64,000 bases of DNA from assembly GCF_963677125.1 (NCBI RefSeq), contig NZ_OY781882.1, positions 5,168,501 to 5,232,500 of the forward strand. The letters are read 5' to 3'. Made by a program: the position numbers and the translations under genes. The DNA comes from an uncultured Desulfobacter sp. (lineage in GTDB: Bacteria > Desulfobacterota > Desulfobacteria > Desulfobacterales > Desulfobacteraceae). This document shows positions 16,776 to 25,669 of this stretch, piece after piece (the first letter of the stretch is position 1; every line of letters begins with the position of its first letter). The notes under the pieces are model-generated. The model had not been told where the DNA came from and did no database searches. It worked only from the letters and a program-made list of their open reading frames with translations.

Positions 16776-17924
16776 ATGGCTTTTATTTCTACAGGGTATA
16801 ATCCCGAGAAACCGATGGAAAACAGAATCACAGACATCGGCCCCAGAGACTATAACGAATTTTATCCTCCTGTTATCGCAAAGAACAAAGGCAAATGGTC
16901 TCACCATGAAATCCTGGAACCCGGCGTACTGGTTCATGTCGGCGAGTCCGGAGATGAAGTATATACCGTAAGAGTTGGCGGTTGCCGTCTGATGTCCACC
17001 ACTCATATCAATGAAATCTGTGAAATTGCAGACAAACATTGCGACGGGTACGTTCGTTTCACCACCCGTAACAACATTGAGTTCATGGTTGACTCCAAAG
17101 ATAAAGTAGAACCTCTGAAAAATGATCTGGCATCCAGAAAGTTTCCTGCCGGTTCCCAGAAGTTCCCCATCGGCGGCACTGGTGCCGGCGTAACCAACAT
17201 CGTTCACACCCAGGGCTGGATTCACTGCCATACCCCTGCTACTGATGCTTCCGGTACCGTAAAGGTTACCATGGATGCCTTGTTTGACGATTTCCAACAG
17301 ATGAGATTGCCGGCTCAGCTTCGTGTTTCCATGGCTTGCTGCCTGAACATGTGCGGTGCTGTACATTGCTCTGATATCGCTATCCTCGGTTACCACAGAA
17401 AACCGCCAATGCTTGACCATGAATACCTGGACAAGGTTTGCGAAATTCCGTTGGCCGTTGCTGCCTGCCCGACTGCAGCGATTAAACCGTCCAAGCAGAC
17501 ATTGCCTAACGGTACTGAGGTAAAATCAGTTGAGGTTAAAAACGAACGCTGCATGTACTGCGGTAACTGCTACACCATGTGCCCCTCCATGCCGCTTGCC
17601 GACACCGAAGGTGACGGTATTGTTCTCATGGCCGGTGGTAAAGTATCCAACCGTATCTCCGATCCGAAATTCTCCAAGGTTGTTGTGGCCTTCCTGCCCA
17701 ACGAAATGCCCCGCTGGCCGTCCATGACCGACGCCATCACAAAGATTGTTAACGCCTACTCAAACGGCGCCAACAAATACGAACGTCTGGGTGACTGGGC
17801 CGAGAGAATTGGATGGGAAAAATTCTTTAGCGCTTGTGAACTTGACTTCACCCATCATCTGATTGACGACTTCCGTCAGCAGGCCTACATGAGCTGGCGT
17901 CAGTCCACTCAGTTTAAATTCTAA
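16776..17924 (+). CDS. dsrB: dissimilatory sulfite reductase beta subunit
   Basis: The 382-residue protein is the DsrB partner in the alpha2beta2 enzyme. It has the CCLNMCGAVHC segment (about residues 188-198) with cysteines for the siroheme-bridged cluster, a later CPTAA, and a ferredoxin-type site CMYCGNCYTMCPSMP near residue 260. The active siroheme of the enzyme is held mainly by this subunit (family knowledge). The ribosome site AAGGGAGA precedes the ATG. Length and motif order are standard. It is followed by an intercistronic hairpin and dsrD. Confidence 0.98.
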   Translation: MAFISTGYNPEKPMENRITDIGPRDYNEFYPPVIAKNKGKWSHHEILEPGVLVHVGESGDEVYTVRVGGCRLMSTTHINEICEIADKHCDGYVRFTTRNNIEFMVDSKDKVEPLKNDLASRKFPAGSQKFPIGGTGAGVTNIVHTQGWIHCHTPATDASGTVKVTMDALFDDFQQMRLPAQLRVSMACCLNMCGAVHCSDIAILGYHRKPPMLDHEYLDKVCEIPLAVAACPTAAIKPSKQTLPNGTEVKSVEVKNERCMYCGNCYTMCPSMPLADTEGDGIVLMAGGKVSNRISDPKFSKVVVAFLPNEMPRWPSMTDAITKIVNAYSNGANKYERLGDWAERIGWEKFFSACELDFTHHLIDDFRQQAYMSWRQSTQFKF

Positions 17925-17964
17925 TTTCGATTATCGAATTTGAATTTAATACTTAATAGATAAT

Positions 17965-18005
17965 GGATGGACCGGGGTGCATATTTCTTGTTCTCCGGTT
18001 CATCC
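17965..18005 (+). promoter_or_regulatory. intercistronic hairpin between dsrB and dsrD
   Basis: GGATGGACCGG (17965-17975) pairs over 11 positions, with one G-U pair, with CCGGTTCATCC (17995-18005) around a 19-base loop. A CTTTT follows, then the dsrD ribosome site. It could partly terminate, protect the dsrAB message, or tune dsrD expression. Confidence 0.6.
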
Positions 18006-18026
18006 CTTTTAAAAAAGGAGTCTACC

Positions 18027-18284
18027 ATGAGCGAACTTCTCGATGATAAAGAAGCGGCCACCAAAGCGGTTGTTGATTGGTTACAAAAAAAATCCAAAAC
18101 AAAAACCAAATTCTACATCAAAGATTTTTACAAAATTTTTCCCGATGACAAACCTAGAATGATCAAAAAGGTTGTCAACAAAATGGTTGAAGATGAGATC
18201 CTTGAGTTCTGGTCTTCAGGATCAACAACTATGTATGGCCTTAAAGGTGCCGGTATCCAGCACTCTTCTGAGGGCGAAGAATAA
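18027..18284 (+). CDS. dsrD: DsrD, small winged-helix activator of sulfite reductase
   Basis: The start ATG 18027 has an AAAAGGAGT ribosome site. The longer upstream frame runs through the hairpin and is not used. The product is 85 residues, basic, with the winged-helix core KTKFYIKDFYKIFPDD and MVEDEILEFWSSGSTTMYGLK. DsrD is found after dsrB in sulfate reducers and has been shown to stimulate DsrAB turnover. It is not a DNA-binding regulator in vivo as far as known. Size and position match the family. The acidic tail (SSEGEE) is typical. Confidence 0.95.
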   Translation: MSELLDDKEAATKAVVDWLQKKSKTKTKFYIKDFYKIFPDDKPRMIKKVVNKMVEDEILEFWSSGSTTMYGLKGAGIQHSSEGEE

Positions 18285-18303
18285 AAAGATTGCAGCTTAA
18301 TTC

Positions 18304-19749
18304 ATGATCGTCAGTAGGGAAAAGGTCCCTGGAGTTGTCATTGCCGGACTCAGGGGTGGTTCAGGCAAAACAATAATATCCCTCGGGATAACTGCCGCAT
18401 GGAAAGCCCGAAATATAACAGTGGCCCCCTTTAAAAAGGGTCCTGACTATATTGACGCCGGCTGGCTATCACGGGCAGCCGGTCGCCCCTGCTATAACCT
18501 TGATACCTATCTGTGTGCCCAGTCCGTCGTTCAAAAGTCTTATCTTACCCATTCCAAATCCTGTGATGTTTCCCTGGTTGAAGGCAACCGTGGCCTTTTC
18601 GACGGCATTGACCTTGAGGGGACCACATCCACAAGTGAACTTGCCAAACTGCTGGATCTACCTGTGGTTCTGGTGCTGGACTGCACCAAATCCACCCGTA
18701 CCATGGCCGCTGTACTCATGGGCTGTATGCAGTTTGATCCTGATATCAACATTTGCGGTGTTATTCTCAACCGTCTGGCAGGCAAGCGCCATGAAGGAAA
18801 AGTTCGGGCAAATATTGAACGGTTTTGCAATATCCCGGTTCTCGGTGCTTTACCAAAGCTTAAGCAGGAAGATTTTCCCGAACGTCATATGGGGCTTGTC
18901 ACTTCTGAAGAACATGGAGAAAGTGACGCATCTTTGACCCGGGCCCGGCAGGTGGCTGTGGACAATATTGATCTTGATAAATTGTTCCAGATCGTCACTT
19001 CGGTTAATGGGCAGGGCATGCTACATGTTGACAATCCCGGTCAGGAACCGGAGTCTGTTTTGCAAATTAATACGTCAGTGAACAAAAATTCGGCATTTGA
19101 TAGTGGCCCTGTTACAATCGGTGTTGTCCGGGATTCTGCATTTCAATTTTATTACCCTGATAATATAGAAGCGCTGGAAGATCTGGGCGCCCAAATTAAA
19201 TTCATCAGTCCGTTATCCCAGTCCGAAATTCCTGAAATTGATGCCATCTACATGGGCGGCGGATTTCCAGAAACCCATGCAACCCAGCTGTCTGCCAATC
19301 AGGCGTTCAGAGATAATTTAAAAGCTTTGTCTCGCAAAGGCCTGCCTATTTACGCCGAATGCGGTGGCTTGATATTCCTTGGCGAGAGCATTTGCCTTGA
19401 TGATATAGTTTATCCTATGACCGGCATTTTACCCTTACGGTTTGGGCTGTCCAAACGGCCCCAGGGACACGGATACACTGAAGTCGAGGTCGTTAATAAC
19501 AACCCTTTCTATACCAAAGGAGAAGTGCTCCGGGGCCATGAATTCAGATACTCCAAGGTGACGTCCATTGATTATGAAGATGCTGCCATGGCATTTAAAA
19601 TGATACGCGGCAAGGGAATTCTTGAAAAAAAGGACGGGTTTTTTAAAGACAATACCTTTGGTACCTATACCCACATTCATGCCCTTGGCTCCACTAGCTG
19701 GGCTTCCTCTTTGATTGCTAAAGCACGTCTTTTTAAAGCATCACGTTAA
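18304..19749 (+). CDS. dsrN: siroheme/cobyrinate amidase, DsrN (CbiA family)
   Basis: The 481-residue protein has the P-loop of the CbiA/CobB amidoligases (AGLRGGSGKTIISLGITAAW), KKGPDYIDAGWLS and VEGNRGLFDGID. The C-terminal class I glutamine amidotransferase domain has AECGGLIFLGE, with the nucleophile at Cys353, and a late RGHEFRYSK. It transfers the amide of glutamine with ATP. Next to dsrABD it is named DsrN and is thought to amidate siroheme for sulfite reductase. The same family makes cobyrinate a,c-diamide, so a cobalamin role cannot be excluded by sequence. It begins 19 bases after dsrD, in the same transcript. Confidence 0.9.
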   Translation: MIVSREKVPGVVIAGLRGGSGKTIISLGITAAWKARNITVAPFKKGPDYIDAGWLSRAAGRPCYNLDTYLCAQSVVQKSYLTHSKSCDVSLVEGNRGLFDGIDLEGTTSTSELAKLLDLPVVLVLDCTKSTRTMAAVLMGCMQFDPDINICGVILNRLAGKRHEGKVRANIERFCNIPVLGALPKLKQEDFPERHMGLVTSEEHGESDASLTRARQVAVDNIDLDKLFQIVTSVNGQGMLHVDNPGQEPESVLQINTSVNKNSAFDSGPVTIGVVRDSAFQFYYPDNIEALEDLGAQIKFISPLSQSEIPEIDAIYMGGGFPETHATQLSANQAFRDNLKALSRKGLPIYAECGGLIFLGESICLDDIVYPMTGILPLRFGLSKRPQGHGYTEVEVVNNNPFYTKGEVLRGHEFRYSKVTSIDYEDAAMAFKMIRGKGILEKKDGFFKDNTFGTYTHIHALGSTSWASSLIAKARLFKASR

Positions 19750-19780
19750 TAACCCATTATTAATACAATTACATCTCGAT

Positions 19781-19966
19781 ATGAAATTAAACCGTATTCA
19801 AATTATGATTTTCAATAAGCTCAGCAAAGAAAAAAATCTCGATGCTGACGATTACATTAAACAATATTCCATGGAATTCATCTGCCTGCAGCGCGACAGT
19901 CTTAAGGATCTTAGCGAAGAAGAAGGAGACAATTGGATTCATCGGGCATATCTTTTATCCATGTAA
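19781..19966 (+). CDS. small hypothetical protein
   Basis: A frame of 61 residues starts at ATG 19781, soon after dsrN. The peptide is hydrophilic (FNKLSKEKNLDADDYIKQYS), contains no domain I know and has no good ribosome site. It could be a small gene at the end of the dsr transcript or a chance frame. It is convergent with the Fe-S protein gene. Confidence 0.3.
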   Translation: MKLNRIQIMIFNKLSKEKNLDADDYIKQYSMEFICLQRDSLKDLSEEEGDNWIHRAYLLSM

Positions 19967-20006
19967 TTGCGTAGATATTGAAATAGAAATTGGCTTTCCA
20001 TCAGAA

Positions 20007-20732
20007 TTAATTCGACAGTTTTTTTGATTTCTTCTTTCCCCAGGGACACACTTTAATGCAGATACCGCAGATCAGCGGTTCTGTATGCGGAATTCCACCA
20101 AAGACATCACGCACTTGGTATACACATTTTTCAAGATTAATGGCCTCTGATCTGCTTGAATAATGGCTGTTGGTGGATGTGCCTAGGATTGCCCCGGCTG
20201 GGCAATGGTCTTTACATATATTACATTTTCCGCATCGATTTTTAATCGGGGCATCCGGCTCAAGATCAGCGTCGGTAAGGACAGTTATTAATCGAATTCT
20301 TGGACCAAAATCAGGATTTACAATCAAAAGGCTTTTACCTTGCCAACCGATTCCCGCAGCCAATGCAACGGCTTTGTGGGAAATATAGGATGTCCAGTTT
20401 TCCGAATCGAGTATCTGGCTTGCAGGAATTGGAAGCGCCCGGGCGCCACTTGATTGCAATAGATTTGTCGTTTTTATGGCAATGTCGTCAAGTTGGGCAT
20501 TGACACGACTGTAGTGTGATGAATACAGTGGCGTGGGGGCCGTGTCAATCATATCCATTATCGGATCGGACAGATGGACTGCAATGCTCACAGCTCTTGA
20601 AAAACCGTCTAAAAGATCATTGGGTTCCGTCTCAATTCCTGATAGCCTGACAGTATCCGCAATGCGGACAGTACTTGCTCCCCAATTCCTTAATTTTTCA
20701 ATTAATACTATTTTATTCATGGCCGATTCCAT
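20007..20732 (-). CDS. 4Fe-4S protein related to epoxyqueuosine reductase
   Basis: The start chosen is ATG 20730-20732, which has GAGGTG seven bases upstream, giving 241 residues. The C-terminal half has two ferredoxin-type cysteine groups, CGKCNICKDHCPAGAI and ICGICIKVCPWGK, plus a preceding Cys in EKCVYQ. The middle has AAGIGWQGKSLLIVNPDFGPRIRL, which matches the QueG-like fold (there usually G-x-x-G-K-N). QueG itself is about 350 residues and has HEAT repeats, so this is a shorter relative of unknown substrate. Similar proteins are common in anaerobes. It is separated from the lipoprotein gene downstream by a terminator-like hairpin. Confidence 0.75.
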   Translation of the reverse strand: MESAMNKIVLIEKLRNWGASTVRIADTVRLSGIETEPNDLLDGFSRAVSIAVHLSDPIMDMIDTAPTPLYSSHYSRVNAQLDDIAIKTTNLLQSSGARALPIPASQILDSENWTSYISHKAVALAAGIGWQGKSLLIVNPDFGPRIRLITVLTDADLEPDAPIKNRCGKCNICKDHCPAGAILGTSTNSHYSSRSEAINLEKCVYQVRDVFGGIPHTEPLICGICIKVCPWGKKKSKKLSN

Positions 20733-20765
20733 AAGGATGCACCTCATATTATACGGTTGTTTTGC

Positions 20766-20802
20766 AAAAAAAAGCCCTCGTCTCAACTAACGACAAGGGC
20801 TT
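20766..20802 (-). terminator. Rho-independent terminator-like hairpin
   Basis: On the minus strand AAGCCCT pairs with AGGGCTT around a partly paired loop and is followed by eight T residues (plus-strand A run 20766-20773). It lies between the beta-propeller lipoprotein gene and the Fe-S protein gene and would end transcription of the former. Confidence 0.7.
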
Positions 20803-20830
20803 GTGCATACAAGCATCAGGAAACTGTTTA

Positions 20831-21934
20831 TTATTTATGCTGTGGGATTTTAATCGCACTGATAGTGTATTTACTCACAGCCTCTTCAGTCTCATCCCCA
20901 TCAGCAGGCGTCAATGGTAATGCCAGGTTTGTCACATAGATTGTGCCGTCGGCAATAATAAGGCTTGCCGGAAAGAGCAGGCCACTGTGGGAGCCATCCT
21001 TATTGACACGGCCAGGCTTACCAAGTTTACCATGTACTTTGCCCGTTGCTTCAAACATGACAAGTTTATCCGCCTGGTTTGCGGCAGCCCACAGATAACC
21101 ATTTGCATCCATGGCCAGGCCATCTGCTCCATTGATGCTTTCTGCAAAAACACTGATTTTTCCGGTGGCCATATCAAGGCTGAGAATACGGTCATCGCCG
21201 GTATTGGCGATATATAACGTAGATTCATCAGCATTTAAAGCCAGGCCGTTTGCTCCAAAGGGGGGGAATCCAGGCGTAGCTAGTAAACTATCGTGGATGA
21301 CCGTTGTAACGGCGCATTGTTCCTTGCAATTTGCTGCATTGTCAATTTTGAAAACAGCACCCTGAAACGAATCGGAAATGAGCAGATCGCCAGCCTTGTT
21401 AAAGGTCATGGCATTGGGGGCTGCTGCGTTATCACCAAAGGTGATTGTGTCTTTACTGCCGTCGGGATTATTCACCGTTCTGGAGCCAGGCGCGCCAATA
21501 TGGGGGATCGCTGCGACATACTCTACCTTTGCCTCTGTAGAAAAGTCACCATCCACGCGTTGGATTCTGGACTTGTCTCCCACAAGATCGCCTGTATTAC
21601 AGATGTAAACCTTTTTATCCACAGTATTGAAGGCCAACCCAAGCAATGGCGTTTTAGCAAAATCAATCTGGGCCAAGAGTTTTCCGGTTTTATTATATCG
21701 TAATAGGGTATTATTGCCGGCAAAGCTGAATGTGCTCACATAGATATCACCTGTTGACGGGTTTCTGGCAATCCCTTCGGGAAAGGCAAGGCCGTCCGGC
21801 AGTGTAGCAAAGGCTTTTGCTTTAGTGTGGTGAACAGTTTTTTTGTGATGTTGTACGGAACTACATGCCAGTAAGGATACGGATAGTAGCAATACAGATA
21901 AGGTCTTTAGAAGTAGTTTTCCCAACGTGTTCAT
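20831..21934 (-). CDS. SMP-30/gluconolactonase-like beta-propeller lipoprotein
   Basis: The start is ATG 21932-21934, with GGAGG six bases upstream. The product is 367 residues. A signal peptide ending in SVSLLAC (lipobox cysteine near residue 24) predicts a lipoprotein. The rest is repeated beta-propeller blades such as FPEGIARNPSTGDIYVSTF, LGLAFNTVDKKVYICNTGD, FGANGLALNADESTLYIANT and DGLAMDANGYLWAAA. This is typical of the SMP-30/gluconolactonase/LRE-like group, which often binds Ca2+ and hydrolyses lactones or phosphotriesters. The enzyme activity is not certain. The gene has its own terminator and no linked pathway genes. Confidence 0.8.
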   Translation of the reverse strand: MNTLGKLLLKTLSVLLLSVSLLACSSVQHHKKTVHHTKAKAFATLPDGLAFPEGIARNPSTGDIYVSTFSFAGNNTLLRYNKTGKLLAQIDFAKTPLLGLAFNTVDKKVYICNTGDLVGDKSRIQRVDGDFSTEAKVEYVAAIPHIGAPGSRTVNNPDGSKDTITFGDNAAAPNAMTFNKAGDLLISDSFQGAVFKIDNAANCKEQCAVTTVIHDSLLATPGFPPFGANGLALNADESTLYIANTGDDRILSLDMATGKISVFAESINGADGLAMDANGYLWAAANQADKLVMFEATGKVHGKLGKPGRVNKDGSHSGLLFPASLIIADGTIYVTNLALPLTPADGDETEEAVSKYTISAIKIPQHK

Positions 21935-22100
21935 TTCGGCCCTCCGTTTGTTGTTTTCCATGACTTTTTCATTAAGTAATTTTCTTTTTTCTGCCGCTAC
22001 GCAGCATTTTGCTGCGCTTATACCCAGTTAATATTTCCATGTCGTTGGATCAAGTCAAGATATTAAAAACTTTTTTTAGTAATGAGGAACATCCGGGTGT

Positions 22101-22520
22101 TTAAATTTTTTTACCATTCAGAAAAATTTCAGGGATGATACGGCTGTGTTTTTCCAGCATGGCAGAGACCCCGCAGTAGGTTTCCATGGACAGGGATACG
22201 GCCCGTTTGATTTTTTTTGTATCTTTGTCATTGCCGGTGATGTGGTAAGACAGAGTGATTTCCTTAAATACCGAAGGCTGTTGTTCTGTCAGCTCGGTTT
22301 GTGCCGTGATTTTCAGATCCTGGATCTCCACCCGCATTTTGCCAAGGATCATGGCCACATCAATGCCGGTACATCCGATCAGTCCGCTTAAGAGAAGTCC
22401 TTTGGGAGATGGCCCTTTGCCTTCACCGCCTGCACTTTCGGGTGCATCAAGGGTGTAAGTGTAACTGTCCTGTTTGATTTCAAATGCAAGTTTCCCGGTG
22501 TTTTTTCCTGATATTTTCAT
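22101..22520 (-). CDS. OsmC/YhfA-family protein
   Basis: The start is ATG 22518-22520 after an AAGGTC sequence. The product is 139 residues. It has the family's two cysteine motifs, LIGCTGIDVAMILGKMR and METYCGVSAML, and the beta-rich N-terminus. OsmC/Ohr proteins reduce organic peroxides through these two cysteines. The YhfA branch, which this resembles by the GCT-x-D and YC-x-V pattern, has an unclear substrate. It lies near the promoter of the divergently oriented deacetylase gene. Confidence 0.85.
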   Translation of the reverse strand: MKISGKNTGKLAFEIKQDSYTYTLDAPESAGGEGKGPSPKGLLLSGLIGCTGIDVAMILGKMRVEIQDLKITAQTELTEQQPSVFKEITLSYHITGNDKDTKKIKRAVSLSMETYCGVSAMLEKHSRIIPEIFLNGKKI

Positions 22521-22630
22521 CTGACCTTGTTTCCTTTCCTTTTTGTTTGGGGTTCTGGATCTATGGTATGCTGACTGATATAGTCTCATAATCAGTAGAC
22601 GGTTGAAAAGATTATTTTGGGGCGGCTAAA

Positions 22631-23470
22631 GTGAAAAATCCTGCAAAAAGATCATTGACCACAGGGGAGAGAACAGGCCTTGGCGCGTTTATCCTGGCCG
22701 GCTTTTTTTTTGTTTTCTGGGGACCTGTGTGGAGTATTTTTCCCCTGGCGGGATTTGTTTTGCTCTGCCTTGTGGCACCGTTTGCAACGGGGTATAGTTT
22801 TTTTCTGCCTGTTATCTGTCGGGGAGCGCGTAAGGGCACTTGTGTCTCTCTTTCCTTTGACGATGGACCGGACAAGGTGACAACCCCTTTGGTTCTGGAT
22901 ATTCTCAAATCTTATCAGGTGCAGGCTACCTTTTTTGTCACCGGAGAAAATGCCCGCAGCCATCCGGATCTCATTGCCCTGATTTTGGCCCAGGGTCACA
23001 CCATCGGCAACCATACTTATTCACACGATCCCTTGATTATGCTTAAATCAAGTCGGCATCTTAAAGAGGAAATTTTTAAAACCCAAGAGGTGCTTGCAGT
23101 CCATGGCATTCGGCCTCTGGTGTTCAGACCCCCTGCAGGCATTACCAACCCGAAACTTGGACCGGTTCTGGCAGAGCTTGGGCTAAAAGCCGTCAATTTT
23201 TCCTGCCGGGCCATGGATAGAGGAAATCGCAGGATATCCGGACTGGCTTCAAAAATACTGGGTCGGGTGAGGCCCGGTGATATCATTTTGCTGCATGATT
23301 CAAAACACCTGACTGAAATGCCTGATAATCAATTCCTTTGTAGGTTTTTAACCGAACTGGAACGTGTCTTGAAAGGACTTGAATCCCAAAAGATTTCTGT
23401 GATGCCGTTAGCTGAATTGATCGGACAACCGGTTATGGAAGAGGCCGATCCGAATAAGGCTTCTCTCTGA
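22631..23470 (+). CDS. membrane-anchored polysaccharide deacetylase (NodB type)
   Basis: The 279-residue protein has two N-terminal hydrophobic segments (about residues 15-60) and then a NodB domain. The metal/catalytic motifs are SLSFDDGPD, HTIGNHTYSH and FRPPAGITNPKL, with the late HDSK (ILLHDSK). It would deacetylate N-acetyl groups on peptidoglycan or an exopolysaccharide outside the cell membrane. The GTG start is preceded by GGGGCGG. It is transcribed alone and divergently from the OsmC gene. Confidence 0.88.
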   Translation: MKNPAKRSLTTGERTGLGAFILAGFFFVFWGPVWSIFPLAGFVLLCLVAPFATGYSFFLPVICRGARKGTCVSLSFDDGPDKVTTPLVLDILKSYQVQATFFVTGENARSHPDLIALILAQGHTIGNHTYSHDPLIMLKSSRHLKEEIFKTQEVLAVHGIRPLVFRPPAGITNPKLGPVLAELGLKAVNFSCRAMDRGNRRISGLASKILGRVRPGDIILLHDSKHLTEMPDNQFLCRFLTELERVLKGLESQKISVMPLAELIGQPVMEEADPNKASL

Positions 23471-23524
23471 ACGGGTTTTTTCGTATGCTTTCTTAAAAAT
23501 TAATTCAGACCAAGATTGTTACTT

Positions 23525-24421
23525 CTAAAACTGGACGGCAATGGCTGCGATATCGTCATGGCACTTGAATCGGGGACAGATCAGACAATGGGGATCTTTT
23601 TCTTCCTGGCTGCGGATCATTTGTTTCAACCCTTCCAGGCCTAAATTCAGGTATGTTTTGACAAGATCAGTGAAATCTTTGTGCGGTTCCGGCTCAGGCT
23701 GGGGAATGGATAGACCGTCGGTAAAGATCAGAACATGGGCCACCCGGTCCAAAGATTCCTCTCCCTGGTTCAGGAAAGTTTCAGCCGCTTTTTCTCCATT
23801 AAGCACCCCATAGGTGATATTCATACCTGAACGGACTTTTCGAATTTGGCCGGCCAGTTTGCCACGCATAAGATCTATGACCTGCTTCGGGGCTGTTTGA
23901 TAATTTTTGGGAAGAAAACCACGTGGTTTTTCTGTTTCAGGCAGATGGGTGCGAACCAGTTTTTTCCACAGGGTCAGGGTCTCATGGTCATGGTCTTCCC
24001 GGTCCACCAGAACTCTGTGGGTGCCGTCCTCGTAGATAAGAATGATAACGGCATCCCCGCTCTGAATCCATTCCAGGGATTGGTCTTTTAGACGTACAAC
24101 CGCCGCACTGGTACACCAGAGATTTTCCTTTTTTGAGGTGTCCACTCCGTTGGATAGCATCTGCCTCATGATGGCATCGTTGGCCTGGCAAGCCAGTTGA
24201 TTCAGAGGAAAATGGTTCTTTTTAAATATGGCACCGGCCGTTTGGGAAGCAATGGCTCCTCCGGTTCGCTCCTGCCCGAATTTTTGACCGTTCAGGCTGG
24301 TTGCCCCGTCAAAGACTCCAAGAATATTGTCCTGCATGATCAAAAAGTCTTCGTTTTGAACTGCGGCCCCTTTTTCAAGGATGGTCTGGATTTCTATTGG
24401 GGGATAATGCTTTATTTCCAT
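23525..24421 (-). CDS. PP2C-like serine/threonine phosphatase
   Basis: The 298-residue protein has the PP2C metal-binding pattern: LGVFDGATSLNG near residue 32, WIQSGDAVIILIYEDG, and LIFTDGLSIPQPE near residue 230, with a final HDDIAAIAVQF (the D-D-x-T-like end motif). It would dephosphorylate Ser/Thr residues in the cytoplasm, as in partner-switching or Hanks-kinase signalling, but no kinase is nearby. The DG-A-T-S variant differs from classical DGMGG, suggesting a divergent subfamily. It is convergent with the deacetylase gene. Confidence 0.75.
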   Translation of the reverse strand: MEIKHYPPIEIQTILEKGAAVQNEDFLIMQDNILGVFDGATSLNGQKFGQERTGGAIASQTAGAIFKKNHFPLNQLACQANDAIMRQMLSNGVDTSKKENLWCTSAAVVRLKDQSLEWIQSGDAVIILIYEDGTHRVLVDREDHDHETLTLWKKLVRTHLPETEKPRGFLPKNYQTAPKQVIDLMRGKLAGQIRKVRSGMNITYGVLNGEKAAETFLNQGEESLDRVAHVLIFTDGLSIPQPEPEPHKDFTDLVKTYLNLGLEGLKQMIRSQEEKDPHCLICPRFKCHDDIAAIAVQF

Positions 24422-24512
24422 CGGATAATTATAAAAACAGAAAAGATTCTGTCAAAAAGATAATGCTAATCCAAATTGGATATATGTATAGATATATTAT
24501 ATGACAGCTTCT

Positions 24513-25652
24513 TTAAAAAGACTGGCTGTATTCAAAGACGATTTTCCCTGCCTTGGGCATTCCGGTTTTAATAAATCCGTTTTCATTTTGGTTGCGTGGT
24601 CTTTTTATTTCTGTACCGGACAGTCGAAGTTCTACGCCCTTGGGCAGATCCAGGGAAAAAAACAGCGTATCGGTCAGGGCCTTTGCCGGTAACTTGTCAA
24701 TCCAGTCTAAGAATACTACGATTTTGTTTCCCTTTACGTGTATCCGGGATTGGGTGGCATTGAGATACTGGGTCAGGCAGGCTGATATGTCCCTGGAAAG
24801 CACCACCTGGTTCTCTTTTACTCTCTTTTTTAAAAAATTGGACCAGGCATGGATAACATCCATGTTTTTGTCGGGATCGGGATGCAGGATATTCGCCCAG
24901 TGCAAGGCGAGGATGGGAGAGTTGAAGGTGAACGTTGGTGGTGCCGCAACCTGGTTCCACTTTGTTTGGGATATCCCCCTTTCCATGAGCAGGACGCCTT
25001 CTTCCCAGCCAAGTCCTGTAAACTGGGGGGCAATACTGCAGTCAGCCCGGGAAAAGACCAGGGGGACGTACTGGATACCAAAGGAATTAGCAATGGCCTG
25101 GAATCCTTTTGCCCTGTTACCAAACCCGTGGTGCAGAGCAGGAGGAATAAAAATCCGGGGCGCCTGGGCCAGGCCGAATGAGTCCATAAGCCTGAAAAAA
25201 TATTCCAGATGTTTTTTGACCAGGTCCCGGGGACGCATCTTTCCCTTAGCGTCGTGGAATTCGCTTCGAGACATCCGGCCCTGGTCCCAGAATTCATGTC
25301 CCACGCCATGGACGGCCACCTCCAGGTGATCACTGCCGTTTTGGATAATCTGAGCCGCCTTTTCCTTGGTTTCTAAATCTGTAAACGGGGATTTCCAATG
25401 CTCGGCCATCCAGGTGGCAGAGGGCACTTCCCTGAGTAGCTGGGTCTGGTCCCACTCGCAAAGCACAAATCCGGCCGGGATCTTCATGTCCAGGCTACGG
25501 CCCAAGGCGACCAATGCCGTGTAGTCCTCCGGGCAGTGGGCCCTTGGCATATCTGTGCGGAAGGGTTGGTTGACAGCTGAGCCATCCTGTCCCATCCACC
25601 ATCCGGCATCGTCTATGCTGACCAAAAGGGGCATGGGAATGGAAAGGGTCAT
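24513..25652 (-). CDS. deacetylase-like protein (DUF2334 type)
   Basis: The start is ATG 25650-25652, following AAGGA. The longer upstream frame overlaps the FemAB-like gene and is rejected. The product is 379 residues. Near the N-terminus MPLLVSIDDAGWW carries a D-D metal pair, and AVHGVGHEFWD has the two spaced histidines of the (beta/alpha)7 polysaccharide deacetylase fold. No signal peptide is seen. It begins 17 bases after the FemAB-like gene and shares its strand, so they act together, probably in cell-surface polysaccharide metabolism. Exact substrate unknown. Confidence 0.65.
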   Translation of the reverse strand: MTLSIPMPLLVSIDDAGWWMGQDGSAVNQPFRTDMPRAHCPEDYTALVALGRSLDMKIPAGFVLCEWDQTQLLREVPSATWMAEHWKSPFTDLETKEKAAQIIQNGSDHLEVAVHGVGHEFWDQGRMSRSEFHDAKGKMRPRDLVKKHLEYFFRLMDSFGLAQAPRIFIPPALHHGFGNRAKGFQAIANSFGIQYVPLVFSRADCSIAPQFTGLGWEEGVLLMERGISQTKWNQVAAPPTFTFNSPILALHWANILHPDPDKNMDVIHAWSNFLKKRVKENQVVLSRDISACLTQYLNATQSRIHVKGNKIVVFLDWIDKLPAKALTDTLFFSLDLPKGVELRLSGTEIKRPRNQNENGFIKTGMPKAGKIVFEYSQSF

Positions 25653-25669
25653 CGTTCTGTTTTCCTTAA

